Assembly (NCBI GenBank): GCA_003024985.2
Contig: PXIH01S0028269.1
Length of the DNA: 11,325 bases
Source of the DNA: Euperipatoides rowelli
Lineage: Eukaryota > Onychophora > Udeonychophora > Euonychophora > Peripatopsidae
Direction: 5' to 3' (one strand)
Shown: positions 1 through 7,729 of the stretch, one piece after another
How positions within the stretch are numbered: position 1 is the stretch's first letter
How the letters are laid out: every line of letters starts with the position of its first letter
Program-made: the position numbers and the translations under genes
Notes under the pieces: generated by a model
The model's database searches: none
What the model saw: only the letters and a program-made list of their open reading frames with translations
What the model was told of the DNA's origin: nothing

Positions 1-1
1 A

Positions 2-118
2 GTCTTAATTTGGAATAATCTTCCAAATTATGTTTTTTCTACTATTTCTCTTAATTATTTTAAAAACAAATTAGACGCCTACCTCAAAGAAGTAAATTAT
101 TTTAGAGATCGTTTATAG
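2..118 (+). pseudogene. 3' end of non-LTR (LINE) reverse transcriptase ORF, cut by window edge
   Basis: An open frame enters from the left edge and runs 38 codons to a TAG at 116-118. It reads VLIWNNLPNYVFS near the start and then SLNYFKNKLDAYL. This is the usual C-terminal tail of ORF2 in Jockey/CR1/I-type LINEs, where a W-N-x-L-P motif, a V-x-S/A-x-S-x-N segment and F-K-x-x-L-D follow one another shortly before the stop. The tail lies downstream of the reverse transcriptase catalytic domain, so no catalytic residues are in view. The visible part has no frameshift or internal stop, so the copy may be fairly young; the rest is outside the window. The identification rests on recalled family features, and the exact clade is not determinable. 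Confidence 0.75.
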
Positions 119-226
119 GTATAAAAGTTCTAATAGAACTTACTTTCACCTTTTCTTAAACCTAAACCTAACCTAACCTCGCTGGACTATAGTCTGTTGT
201 TGTCCATCATATTTGTATTTGTATTA
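119..226 (+). mobile_element. LINE 3' UTR with telomere-like motif and TTTGTA tail
   Basis: The segment follows the LINE stop codon directly. It holds a CCTAA-type run (AACCTAAACCTAACCTAACC, 159-178), then the 10-bp palindrome GACTATAGTC (185-194), and ends in a short ATTTGTATTTGTATTA tail (211-226). LINE 3' UTRs often carry a stem-loop and a short microsatellite tail near the priming end, so this is probably the 3' terminus of the element. The end at about 226 is inferred from the tail; no target-site duplication can be tested because the 5' end is missing. Confidence 0.55.
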
Positions 227-469
227 GTAAGTGTTAAATAGATTTATTCATTAATGTGTAAGATCAAAAGTTGTTATTAAATATATTAGCTTATTCAAAA
301 TTATTTTAGCTTTTAATTTGACGTTTTCTAGTTAGCCTAATCGAGAGTATTATTTATTATTAATCCATCCACTCATGCTGAAAAACATTACACAGATCAT
401 GACTTTTATATTGTTTATTTGTTTTATATTAATTTAAATAAAAGACTAAAGTAATCATTGATAGATATA
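227..469. other. AT-rich spacer, no feature seen
   Basis: About 240 bases of AT-rich sequence between the LINE tail and the Gypsy relic. I see no coding frame, tandem repeat or clear inverted repeat. Confidence 0.5.
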
Positions 470-1135
470 GAATTTAAAAATATAGATATAGTATTCGGTA
501 ATTTCCTCGAGTCAAACTTTTAATCCCATAATGCACCTTAATATGTGCAACATCCGGTCCATAAGTCATTTGATCGATGGATAATGATTCTACAAAAATA
601 TTGATGAGGTCAGACCCATAACATGCCTCTATGACACCCAAAAAAGGCTACTCCGGTTGCAATGTATTACGAGGATGACCCAGGAATGGTGTTTCCACTC
701 TACTGCAGTAATTAGAAGTTTACACCAGATGGAAAGTATAACTGGATGTGGGCTGCCTTAATCCACATTATTTTGGGAACCTCTGTTTCTGTAGATATAA
801 TACAGGTTTTAAAATAAGTGGTGTAGGAATATTGGACAGGCATTTTGTCAACAAATACAATATGTTGGGCAAAACAGACTGTAGTCCAATGAGATTGTTC
901 CTCGTCCTAGCCTAATACTTTTTTTAAATTCGTTAATTTAATAGACATGCGTTGTGCAACCACAATATTTCATTGAACCTAATTTATCTCCAGTTGAAGT
1001 CCTTTAATCAACTGACTTTCATATATCAACCATATGGAAGATTGCATTCTTACCCGATGTCTACTTAAGGTGACATCCAACTTTCTAATTTTAGCCATCC
1101 CTGGGTGAATCAGGACTCTGAAATGAAACCGTTAA
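470..1135 (-). pseudogene. Decayed Ty3/Gypsy-type integrase fragment
   Basis: Three blocks on the minus strand occur in the order expected for a Gypsy-type integrase. First, a 50-codon open stretch (982-1131) contains FRVLIHPGMAKIRKL, resembling the H-P-G-x-x-K-x-K segment of the H2C2 zinc-binding domain. Second, KAAHIQLYFPSGV (719-759) resembles the K-A-P-L-H-P-W linker. Third, an open stretch ending near 470 carries SIDQMTYGPDVAHI and then HYGIKSLTR (about 505-590), resembling the D-N-G-P-x-F and N-G-I-K-H segments of the DDE core. The aspartate expected before N-G-P is not preserved. The distance from the first to the second block is longer than usual, suggesting an insertion of roughly 150 bp, and frames change between blocks with several stops. 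The relic is non-functional. Neither LTRs nor the reverse transcriptase region are seen. Confidence 0.6.
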
Positions 1136-2138
1136 CATGATGGGAAGATGAGAACTTTTAACGTTAGCCAACCACTCTAGCGCATCAACTTCCAGAGGCC
1201 TGTCCATTGTTAATATAAAGGCCTTTATTTTCATCCCTAGCTATATTTATAACCATTCTATCAATGCAACATCATAGTTTATTATAATAAACTGATTTTT
1301 CATTCTTATAGTGACTTGTAATAAAGTTTGAAGTGTATATATTTTTATTGTTAAGCTTGTGATAAAATCTACCAGTCAATATTTATATCCGTTAGTTTAT
1401 ATTGATTTTCAATTTCGTACCAAATTGATTGTAAAGTTGTTTAGAATTTTATGTTCTATTTTTCTTTCTTTCTTTCTTTTTTTTTAAGAAATAATCTGTA
1501 TTGATTTTGTATTTTAAAATAATGAATTATCCACTTAAATCTGAAGCCATTTGTTGAAATTTTATTTTATTTCGATCATTAAAATTTACTTTTATTACAC
1601 TGAATGTAATTTCCCAAATTGTTAGAAAAATCCTTTGGAGGGTTCCTGAACTGGAAAACTTATATTATTCTATAGAAATTGATTTCATCCTCATTGTGTT
1701 TCTCCGTGTATAATGTATTGAATTTCAACTTAGAAGGTGCCTTTTTTTTTTAATAAAAAAGAATTGTAATAGAACTTTTAACAACAACAAAAAAAAGTTC
1801 AAGTTGTATTTTAGAATATTGTTTTCTTTATTTCATTGATCAGACATTTATTTTAGTGATTTTTCTCCCCAAAACTTTGAACTAATGTTATTATAGTGTA
1901 CATTTCTTATTACTTAATTTATATTGATAGTTATAAATAATAAAGTATATTGTTCAGCTATACAAATATTACATATATAAGCATCCTCTGTAATTAGTCC
2001 AGTTAGTCTTGGACTATCAAATTCAGAAAGTGTCTAATGGTTGTAATATTACATCAAGTTCAGCACCAAGTAAAGCGAAAATAGAGTCATTAACTGCCTG
2101 GATGGAAAATTGGCTGTATGTCTTGATATGTGGCGNAA
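1136..2138. other. AT-rich intergenic or intronic DNA with simple repeats
   Basis: About 1 kb with no supportable gene. It contains a (TTTC)n/T-run microsatellite at 1461-1485, a run of T at about 1742-1751, and a small hairpin near 1998-2019 (TAGTCCA paired with TGGACTA). The rest is AT-rich with stops in all frames. Confidence 0.55.
1461..1485. repeat. (TTTC)n / poly-T microsatellite
   Basis: Four TTTC units run into an uninterrupted T stretch. It is a simple sequence repeat with no evident function. Confidence 0.85.
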
Positions 2139-3020
2139 GTAAGTGATCGTAGTGCAGCTCGTAACTTCTATAATCCGATGCTTAGGTCATGATCCAGCTG
2201 ACTACATTATCCGTTATCCTACAATTCATTCCCGAGAATGAAATGATTGCAGAACATAGCTGAAGGGTTGGAAGTAAGTTAAACCTTAGGTTCCCTTAAC
2301 AATACATTGAAATGGGAAATTAATGGAAGACATGATGGGAAGGGAAACAGTTGATCGTCTAACCATACTTGAGTTAGGTGATGGAGTTTGACAGCTTCTG
2401 GGTGTAATCAAGTTGTTATCAAGAACTAATGAAGTGACTGTGTCTGCTGTGTTTGTTTCAATAGTACAGTGTGGAATATCTATTAAGGTAAAATGCATGG
2501 GATTTGACACAACAGCAGCAGAACATGCATTTTACACATAACAGAGATCATGTTAGAGCTGTGGTTCTACATTGCCGTGATCATTCACATTGTAGTAACT
2601 TGATGTTTTCCAATGATTTCAGAAGCTTTGGCTTATAATTATTGAGCTGGAACTGCACAAAATGTTGGGCGTACTTCAAGTGTAATTACTAAATATGTTG
2701 GTAAATAACTACTTTTGCTGAAGACCAGCTGCTGGAGTTTAGATTGCATGATAAATATAAAGAACTTAAGGAATTCACAATCATTTTCTAGGAGGTGTTC
2801 CTGTGAGGATAATTTCATCTAGAACACCTGGGCTTCATTGTGCAAGGCGGATGGTCAAAGCCATTTATTCCCTAAAAATCTGAATCTTCAGAAGACAATT
2901 CATGCTGACCAGCAGTGAAGAAAAGGTATTCTAGACATGTTTCTGTTTTCAGTGTGCATCTATATTAGATCATGCTTCATGTCTGCTTCAGCTCTTTCTG
3001 CACCTGACGTGACCAGGAAG
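2139..3020 (+). pseudogene. Broken transposase-like gene of the FDTT family (hAT-like)
   Basis: Motifs of a transposase-like family common in aphid, Hydra and chelicerate genomes appear in order on the plus strand, spread over several frames. VSDRSAARN (2139) and GHDPADYIIR (2185) come first. The best block is 2290-2541, one frame with only two internal stops (TGA at 2308 and 2389). It reads VPLTIH, a stop where the family has W, then GKLMEDMMGRETVDRL, QLLGV and MGFDTTAA (FDTT at 2503). Next are CRDHSHCSNLMFS (2573), resembling the family's C-R-H-H segment; YKELKEFTIIF, shifted one frame into LGGVPVR and ARRMVKAIYSLKI (to 2883); and a final block near 2928-3012 with CIYIRSCFMSASALSAP. At least three frameshifts and several stops make it dead. 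Placement in the hAT-like group is from recalled family features and is uncertain. No terminal repeats were identified. An N lies at 2136. Confidence 0.75.
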
Positions 3021-3341
3021 ACCCCAAACCCTTATTCGAGGCAGCGATCTATCACACTGACTACCACTAGTAACATTTGGATGACGATTAGATTAACAAT
3101 ATAGTCACATGGCAGCTCTTATTGATTAAACTAACCTATCATGGAATCAATACTGCTCTGAAACTATGTATAAAAACAGTAGAAATTGATAACGTGAGGA
3201 CTTATGACACTTTTAAGGCAGTGTTTCATGCTCAATTTAAATGTGACCTTTTTTCACAGTCAAAAATGGAATTAACTGTGATAACTGATCTGTCTACGTA
3301 GATTGCAAGTTAACTGAAATCACAATTCAATCAATTTAAAT
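3021..3341. other. Probable 3' remainder of the FDTT relic, unrecognised
   Basis: About 320 bases follow the last recognisable transposase motif. Short open pieces occur, such as one around 3205-3300, but I could not match them to the family with confidence. The sequence could be the degraded C-terminal part and 3' flank of the same element. Confidence 0.35.
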
Positions 3342-3429
3342 ATTAATAATTATGCCATAACACTATCGGAAAGACACAAACCTAAAGGTTTGTGTCTTTC
3401 TGATATATTTTAAGCATATAATTATTAAT
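3342..3429. repeat. Long foldback (inverted repeat), 88 bp
   Basis: The arms 3364-3383 and 3386-3405 pair at 19 of 20 positions around a 2-base centre (core GAAAGACACAAACCT and its complement). The pairing extends outward with small gaps to ATTAATAATTAT (3342-3353) and its complement (3418-3429), so the whole segment folds into one long hairpin. A 2-base loop is too tight for a typical pre-miRNA, so a palindromic MITE or an inverted duplication is more likely. Confidence 0.8.
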
Positions 3430-4300
3430 GAATAACATAGTAACAATGTTGACATCTAGATGAGAATCCAATGTTCATATTTGATCAATCCATGGCTTGA
3501 GAATTCAGTCTCCTTGCCTGCATGCTATCTGGTAGTTTGAATGCTTTCATCACCATTGACATGGATCAGACAGGCAGGCAAAATGTGACTTCTACTCCTC
3601 GAATTTTTGGATGTCCAGGACTATTTCCCGGAGCATAAATTTACTTCATTAAAAAAATTGTCAGCTACGATCTGAGTGGTTGAAATAGGTCAAGCCAAAA
3701 GTGGGGTAAAATTGGTATACACATCACCATAGAAACAAACAGAGTGGATGGAGGTAAGGCAAGTGATGTAATTACATAATAAACTGGATGTAGACACTGT
3801 ATAATTAAGACTGGATTTGAAACTACAGCACTATGTATGAAGTTTACAGTAAATAAACCAGTTAGTGATGAATAACATGATGGGAGATGATAATAGAACA
3901 AAACATGAAAAATATCCAAATTAGAATTATTCAATAATTAATTAAATACAACTCTTCCCAACTTAGAACAAAAATTCACACAGAATTTAAAGTAGCATTT
4001 CAAGTAACCTACAACATACTATATTTAGTCCCTTGGCTTTTCTTTCAGGCTTCACTATAAATAAAGCAATGTGAATAAAAAGATACACAACATGCAGGTT
4101 AATAGAGCGTGCTGTAGGCTATCCTGAATGCTATAACCTATAACAACTCTTGTAGTCAGTGTGATTTGATATTAACTATAGCATGTTTAATCATTGTTCA
4201 GTGTATAACAGCAACAATAAAAAGAAATACAAAACATGCCATAAAAAGTGGGAGGACATTTTAGCGACTACATAAGGCAGTGGGATGAATGATAAAATAT
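3430..4300. other. AT-rich DNA without a recognised gene
   Basis: About 870 bases. A minus-strand open frame at 3665-3934 has no recognisable motif and a composition expected by chance. A polypyrimidine-AG at about 4032-4049 is followed by stops. I see no repeats beyond short AT-rich direct repeats. Confidence 0.5.
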
Positions 4301-4340
4301 TGGGACTGTCCCACCAAAATCAGGACCTCTGGTCACTTTA
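4301..4340. mobile_element. Possible repeat terminus of hAT type
   Basis: GGGACTGTCCC (4302-4312) is followed by ACCAAAATCAGGACCTCTGG and TCAC. Read on the minus strand it starts GTGACCAGAGGTCC, which resembles a terminal motif I associate with old hAT-type DNA repeats (GGTGACCAGA-like ends). No matching opposite end was found, so boundaries and class are uncertain. Confidence 0.35.
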
Positions 4341-4561
4341 TTAATGTTACTGGATAAAGTACAACTTACTCTTTTACTTTTACAACTCACTCCCAATATT
4401 GAGTCGGAATAACATGATTTTCCTCATGTCTTAGAATCCTTAATCAAGGAGTTAAAAAGAAATATTGAAATATACTGCTGTTTTTGCTTATTAAAGAATG
4501 TTGGTTTTCTGTCCAACTATTTAGTAATGTTAGTAATACTGTACTTTTTTTTCTTTTTTAG

Positions 4562-4620
4562 TTGCATTCCTTGGGAGTACTAGATGTTCCAAAACTTGAT
4601 TTTGATACTGACAGTGTCAG
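4562..4620 (+). CDS. Candidate internal exon of an unidentified protein-coding gene
   Basis: The 59-base stretch has the layout of an animal internal exon. A tract of T and C (about 4545-4559) leads into an AG at 4560-4561, and the exon is followed by GTAAGA at 4621, a good 5' splice site after CAG. Only one frame is open throughout; the other two hit stops. The open frame starts in phase 0, reads LHSLGVLDVP then KLDFDTDSV, and leaves two bases (AG) to be completed by the next exon. The peptide is balanced and acidic, unlike chance AT-rich translations, and the stretch is richer in GC than its flanks. I do not recognise the protein. If real, the flanking kilobases, with the mariner and Helitron, are introns. 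A chance occurrence of this combination remains possible. Confidence 0.55.
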
Positions 4621-4713
4621 GTAAGAAAATTTATTATTAAAAAAAAAAAGAACACAGTCAGTCTTACACACTTATTGAGTTGTTTTTTTTAAATCTGTTG
4701 AATCTAAGATATA

Positions 4714-5202
4714 CAGATGGTTCATAAAGTTATTCCCTCTTTACGAAAAATCATTTTTAAAAAAAGTTATTGATAGCAGTGAACAACTTTGCGGCAAAAT
4801 ATAGTTGAACACATTATTGTTTCTTAATTGGCACAAGTGAGTAACAATAAGGGGTACTGCAATTGCCAGATCCAAAATGACTTCTATGCAGGAAATGACC
4901 AATTGTTTCTTAATGCCACATTTCCCAACAGGACGGTTTGACACTATAGGCACCATATCACCAGATACAATCCATCTAGTCTTTTTATATGGGGACATGT
5001 CAAGAATATAGTTTATTCAATACCAGTGTCTGATATCACGACACTGAAGACGAGGATAGCAGACTATTGTGGCTGTCTCCGAAGTGATGTTGGAAAAACA
5101 CGCAGGGAAATTTAATATTGATGGGATATCACCAGGCTGCGAATGGTGGCATACTCATGTGGAAGTGTATTAAAATTGTAATAAAAACTTTATGAACTTA
5201 CC
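4714..5202 (+). mobile_element. Internally deleted mariner-like element with TIRs and TA flanks
   Basis: The left end CAGATGGTTCATAAAGTT and the right end AACTTTATGAACTTACC share a 12-bp perfect core (4720-4731 and 5186-5197). Both are bordered by TA (4712-4713 and 5203-5204), the target of Tc1/mariner elements. The span is about 490 bp against roughly 1.3 kb for a full element, so most of the transposase gene is gone. The remaining plus-strand part encodes the transposase C-terminus and stops ten bases before the right TIR. Together the ends, TA flanks and coding remnant make the class assignment firm; the subgroup is not resolved. Confidence 0.8.
4860..5173 (+). pseudogene. C-terminal remnant of a mariner-like (DDE_3 type) transposase
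   Basis: Fragments in family order are FLNATFPNR (4906-4932), where the next residues are broken by a TGA; SPD in the stretch before 4985; IWGHVKNIVYS and DITTLKTRIADY in one open frame (4987-5116); and a frame-shifted terminus HTHVEVY followed by TAA (5150-5173). In the arthropod mariner group these correspond to the L-N-x-x-F-P, S-P-D-L-T-P-x-D-F-F-L-W-G-x-x-K and N-G-x-H-I-E segments that end the protein. The last acidic catalytic residue of the D-F-F-L-W-G region is lost in a degraded stretch. At least two frameshifts are present. The open minus-strand frame over 4741-4998 is its antisense shadow. Confidence 0.75.
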
Positions 5203-5631
5203 TACATTTTGTCACAAATTATTTATCTATTTATAACAATTTTATTAAAATGAATTTTGTAATAAAGAAAAAACTTTTTGAACATTATAATGTCATTTTT
5301 ACTAATTAGAATGAGGTATATATTTTTATTTCAACTAAGCATTATGTTTTATTAAATTTTCATTGTTTTACGTCATTTTATGTGGGCATCGGTAAATTGT
5401 TCGAGAAATTTGTGAAACATAAGCTGACGAAAAAAATCACATGTCTCCGTAAATAATTATTTGAAATAGAATTTTTTTGAAAATCTTTAAGGATAAATGA
5501 GAAACAATTCTTAGAAACACAAATCTTGAAAACTTTAATAAAAAAAATAAAAAAGTATTTGTAAGAAGTGAAAAATTAGCATTTCTAGTAACCCTGTTGG
5601 AAATGATTGTTTATTTGGATATTTGTTTCAG
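5203..5631. other. AT-rich DNA, no feature seen
   Basis: About 430 bases of very AT-rich sequence with stops in all frames and no clear repeat. It would be intron if the two candidate exons on either side are real. Confidence 0.5.
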
Positions 5632-5757
5632 TCGAATCAATGTTTCTGAAAGAATTGTGTTCAGAAGAATTTGCTTTCTAAAAATTGCTTTGGAACAATT
5701 TTCTCATCACCATTTTAGGTTGTCTTCAGAATTTATTATTTTAGTCGGTAATGACAT
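5632..5757 (+). CDS. Weak candidate second exon, phase-compatible with 4562-4620
   Basis: An acceptor TTTGTTTCAG ends at 5631 and a GTAAGC donor starts at 5758. The 126 bases between are open in the frame that the upstream exon would require (one base completing a codon, then RINVSERIVF and on). The translation contains a hydrophobic, histidine-rich stretch and matches nothing I recognise. An open run of about 42 codons can arise by chance at this base composition, and the donor lacks AG before GT. Treat it as a hypothesis. Confidence 0.22.
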
Positions 5758-6583
5758 GTAAGCAAACCTTCATAATATTAATGAAGGTGACAAGGCGGAA
5801 TTTCTGCAGGGATGTTATTTCTTTCATTATTAGAGGACTTGGAATTATTTTAAATGTTTAATTTTGAAACTCTAATAAGAACAATTGAGTTTGTTTTACT
5901 CACTTAGGTATTTCACAAATTATTGATTTTAATATAACCTATTGGTTTCTTCGAATATTTAATGTAACAAATCGATGTTTTCAACTATATACAATAATAC
6001 AATCTTTTTGGGTTTGAGAATACGTCGCCTACCTAAGGTTCATTTCTACTTCTATACAATGTTTATCCCTTGCGTAAAAATGGCTAGATCTCCGTAAAAT
6101 CATTCGCACTGCTGTAGTCAGGCATGAACAATGAAAAGACGGATAGCTATCCGCATCATTAGTAATTATTGAAAAATATTCAGTATTTACATGCATCTAT
6201 CCGTTTTCTCTCCATCTTATTAGCAATTGACCAAGTCATATCTTTGGTTTTATAAGCAGAGTAGGCCCACTGTTGTTCATGTTCGAATTAATTTAGTTTG
6301 ATAACAGCATATTTGAAAACGAATTTACATAAAGCAGTAAATAAAGTAAAAAAATAAAATATTTACGCATACTAGACGTTTATTGGAATTTGTTTTGATA
6401 CGTAAAACTAAAAACCGTAACAACTGTTGGAAATAAGACGAGGAATATGATTGGCTATTTTCATTACGATACATAAAACTAAAGTGAAATCTGAAAATTT
6501 GATGAATTAAACATAACATTTTTGGGCAAAATAAAAACTAAATTGACAAAGTTGAAAATAGCGTTGATAATATACGTTAATAA
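5758..6583. other. AT-rich DNA with small palindromes
   Basis: About 830 bases without a supportable gene. It contains a hairpin ACCTTCAT/ATGAAGGT (5766-5788) and a perfect 14-bp palindrome CGGATAGCTATCCG (6140-6153). A related inverted piece, CTATCCGTTTTC, lies near 6196. A minus-strand open frame at 6325-6519 has no motif and looks like chance. Confidence 0.5.
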
Positions 6584-6809
6584 TCCTATATATTAATTGG
6601 AATTGCGTGTTCCGAAGCCAGTAACAGCGCCATCTAATGGGCTTATTCAAAACATTTTTTTCTTTCTTAGATAACGGTGATATAAAAAAAAATGTTTAAC
6701 GGGCTTAAAAGATCGGTGCGGTTCTAGTTTTAAGTGGTGTTTTCTCTTAGATAAAAAGGGCTTAAACAAAAAAAATTGTTGGTGCCCGTGTAACGGGCTT
6801 ATTCGCTAG
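6584..6809 (+). mobile_element. Short non-autonomous Helitron
   Basis: The segment begins TCCTATATATTAATTGG, a typical Helitron 5' end starting with TC, and ends CTAG, matching the CTRR 3' terminus. A hairpin GCCCGT-GTA-ACGGGC (6784-6798) sits 7 bases before the CTAG, as expected for the Helitron 3' signal. The base before the element is A (6583) and the base after is T (6810), fitting insertion between A and T without a target duplication. The 226-bp body has no coding capacity and would need a Rep/helicase protein supplied elsewhere. Inside, GGGCTTA recurs four times, and a CTTAGATAA segment occurs twice about 77 bases apart, indicating a diverged internal duplication. All terminal features agree, so the class is well supported. 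Confidence 0.78.
6784..6798 (+). terminator. Helitron 3' hairpin
   Basis: A 6-bp perfect stem (GCCCGT/ACGGGC) with a 3-base loop lies 7 bases upstream of the terminal CTAG. In Helitrons this hairpin is thought to act as the transposition stop signal; here the role is inferred from position. Confidence 0.75.
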
Positions 6810-6964
6810 TTGTTGTATAATCTGAAAAATGTATTTGTTTAAGCCCTTTAATATTTGAAATTAGGGGGACGGTATGCTTTTATCAGCGAAAAAATATTAG
6901 GAAATATCAAGATTTTCTTTGTACAAATTAAAAGATTTAACTAAAATAAATCACATACCTTGCC

Positions 6965-7045
6965 AAGGGCACTTCGTTGTCTATAACAGTATAATCGTTT
7001 GGCCAAAAACCACTTCGTTAATAATCGTGTTAGCCATTATAATAT
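6965..7045. repeat. Diverged tandem duplication (CACTTCGTT units)
   Basis: CACTTCGTT, then ATAATCGT and a GGCC/AGCC ending, occurs twice in succession: about 6970-7004 and about 7011-7036, the second copy lacking roughly 10 bases. The units are short and diverged. Confidence 0.5.
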
Positions 7046-7135
7046 AGCCATTTGTCGTAGATACCACCTGGTGGATTTTACTATAAACACGGAAGCTAAA
7101 TATTTGGGAAGAAACTACTTTTATTTTTGATGAAC

Positions 7136-7183
7136 GGTCGATTTTATGGATAATTTTGGCCAAAATTATCCATAAAATCCACC
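7136..7183. repeat. Near-perfect loopless palindrome, 48 bp
   Basis: Bases 7140-7159 and 7160-7179 are exact reverse complements, with TTTTGG meeting CCAAAA at the centre and no loop. Pairing extends with one mismatch to GGT at 7136 and ACC at 7183. The outer arm TAAAATCCACC (7173-7183) also has an inverted copy GGTGGATTTTA at 7070-7080, so a second, wider foldback of 114 bp (7070-7183) overlaps it. A minus-strand open frame at 6981-7163 runs through it and has no recognisable motif. Confidence 0.85.
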
Positions 7184-7729
7184 CTATGTCTACATTTTAC
7201 TTTCCTATCAATTCATATTTTGTTTTTATACATTTCAGTACTTTTAAACTCACAATTTTTTTGTATTTCTGAAATATATTTTGAAGTTTTTTTTTTAAAA
7301 TATGACTAAAGGAGTTTAAGGAGTTTAAAAAAAAAGTTTACATATCTACCGGTACTTTATAAATAGCTTCAACCCCTAATGAAAAATTATATATTTTTTT
7401 TCAAAATAAAGTTCTATAGCTATTTTTTTTTAATATATTTATCTATATAGGAATTAAATAGTATTATAAATTCCAAATTGTTTTGTAGATAAAGTCTACT
7501 TTCCATACACTTCTCTGCATAAAAACTACTTTGCGTTTGGTTTATAATTCACTTTAATGCTTAGTGAAAAATAATATTTTATTAAAATAAAATTACAGGA
7601 TTATTCTAGTAACTATATACATGGCAATTAAATTGTTTCTTAAAAGTCTAAATATTTTTGTCGACCAAGCCTCCACCCCCCTCTACTTCTCTTTCAAGAA
7701 TAATACGGAATAAAGCAATATATTATAAT
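7184..7729. other. Very AT-rich DNA with homopolymer runs
   Basis: About 545 bases with several runs of A or T of 7 or more. A polypyrimidine-AG at about 7225-7240 is followed by no usable donor. No gene is seen. Confidence 0.55.

Noticed and set aside
159-178. True telomere or telomere-proximal sequence
   Set aside because: Only about four imperfect CCTAA units, located inside a LINE UTR; not a telomeric array.
2286-2510. 74-codon minus-strand open frame
   Set aside because: It is antisense to the best block of the FDTT-family transposase relic.
3730-3760. GAG-GTAAGG donor-like site at about 3753 as the end of an upstream exon
   Set aside because: The phase needed to join the 4562 exon has a TAG about eight codons upstream and no acceptor in between.
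1134-3896. AACATGATGGGA-like string near 1134, 2331 and 3873
   Set aside because: The match is only 10-19 bases with unrelated flanks; probably coincidence, though a shared degraded repeat cannot be excluded.
3665-3934. 89-codon minus-strand open frame
   Set aside because: No motif, no splice-site support and composition expected by chance in AT-rich DNA.
4741-4998. 85-codon minus-strand open frame
   Set aside because: It is antisense to the mariner transposase remnant, whose motifs read on the plus strand.
6325-6519. 64-codon minus-strand open frame
   Set aside because: Low-complexity, Phe/Ser/Tyr-rich translation with no recognisable domain.
6981-7163. 60-codon minus-strand open frame, followed at about 6960 by an AAG-GTATGT donor-like site
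   Set aside because: The frame runs into the palindrome and a stop lies between its end and the donor, so it does not form an exon.
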